This document shows, one piece after another, positions 23,976 through 24,022 of a stretch of 24,022 nucleotides of DNA. Numbering within the stretch: position 1 is the stretch's first letter; each line of letters starts with the position of its first letter. The notes under the pieces are model-generated. The model searched no databases and was not told the DNA's origin. It worked only from the letters and a program-made list of their open reading frames with translations. The stretch comes from DATJLQ01 sp035509415 (GTDB lineage Bacteria; Pseudomonadota; Alphaproteobacteria; JACZXZ01), in assembly GCA_035509415.1 (NCBI GenBank), contig DATJLQ010000170.1:1-24022 (forward strand). The letters are read 5' to 3'. A program made the translations under genes and the position numbers.

Positions 23976-24022
23976 TCAGAGCGGCAGCGCCGTCTTGTAG
24001 CGCACCTGCTTCAAGGCGAAGC
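23976..24022 (-). CDS. C-terminal fragment, probably Lrp/AsnC family transcriptional regulator
   Basis: Only the last 14 residues are inside the window. On the minus strand they read FALKQVRYKTALPL and then stop (TGA, complement at 23976-23978). Endings such as ...KxVKYTTALPL are characteristic of Lrp/AsnC regulators, which is why the call is made; a 14-residue match is weak evidence. The gene converges on uraD-uraH with a 7-bp gap and would be a natural candidate regulator of the purine genes. Confidence 0.55.
   Translation of the reverse strand, partial: FALKQVRYKTALPL

Noticed and set aside
1..24022. CRISPR arrays, tRNA or rRNA genes, insertion sequences, phage or toxin-antitoxin genes
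   Set aside because: None was seen on either strand; all long plus-strand genes belong to known metabolic or transport families.

Overview
The window is about 24 kb of very GC-rich, densely coding DNA. Its dispersed palindromic repeats, Tat-type secretion signals and gene families point to an alphaproteobacterium; I cannot name the genus from sequence alone. Apart from two minus-strand genes at the left edge and a fragment at the right edge, every gene from 1737 to 23968 reads on the plus strand.

Left flank (1-2495): the N-terminal part of a cyclase-family hydrolase and a Gfo/Idh/MocA oxidoreductase on the minus strand, then a REP-like double hairpin and a plus-strand short-chain dehydrogenase. 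None has an evident role in purine metabolism.

Transport block (2733-13447): two complete, paralogous ABC importers of the BMP (basic membrane protein, nucleoside/nucleobase) class. System A is ordered ATPase - permease - permease - binding protein (2733-7594). System B is ordered binding protein - permease - permease - amidohydrolase - ATPase (7995-13447). The two binding-protein genes therefore sit side by side, separated by a 400-bp intergenic region with a strong hairpin and a perfect palindrome. The hydrolase inside system B is very similar to biuret amidohydrolase BiuH.

Catabolic block (13615-23968): guanine deaminase (guaD), two-subunit xanthine dehydrogenase (xdhA, xdhB), an allantoate amidohydrolase-type M20 enzyme, a second atypical M20 enzyme, cofactor-free allantoinase (puuE), membrane urate oxidase with a C-terminal cytochrome c domain (puuD), and a fused OHCU decarboxylase / 5-hydroxyisourate hydrolase (uraD-uraH). 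Together these take guanine and hypoxanthine through xanthine, urate, 5-hydroxyisourate, OHCU and S-allantoin to allantoate and its first breakdown product. Two copies of a TTCGAGAC-type dispersed repeat interrupt the block at 17913-18047 and 21678-21816.

The right end (23976-24022) holds what looks like the C-terminus of a convergent Lrp/AsnC-family regulator. The parts that standard purine catabolism does not explain are the BiuH-like enzyme within transporter B, the M20 enzyme that lacks the usual metal-bridging aspartate, and the absence of xdhC and of an obvious ureidoglycolate enzyme.
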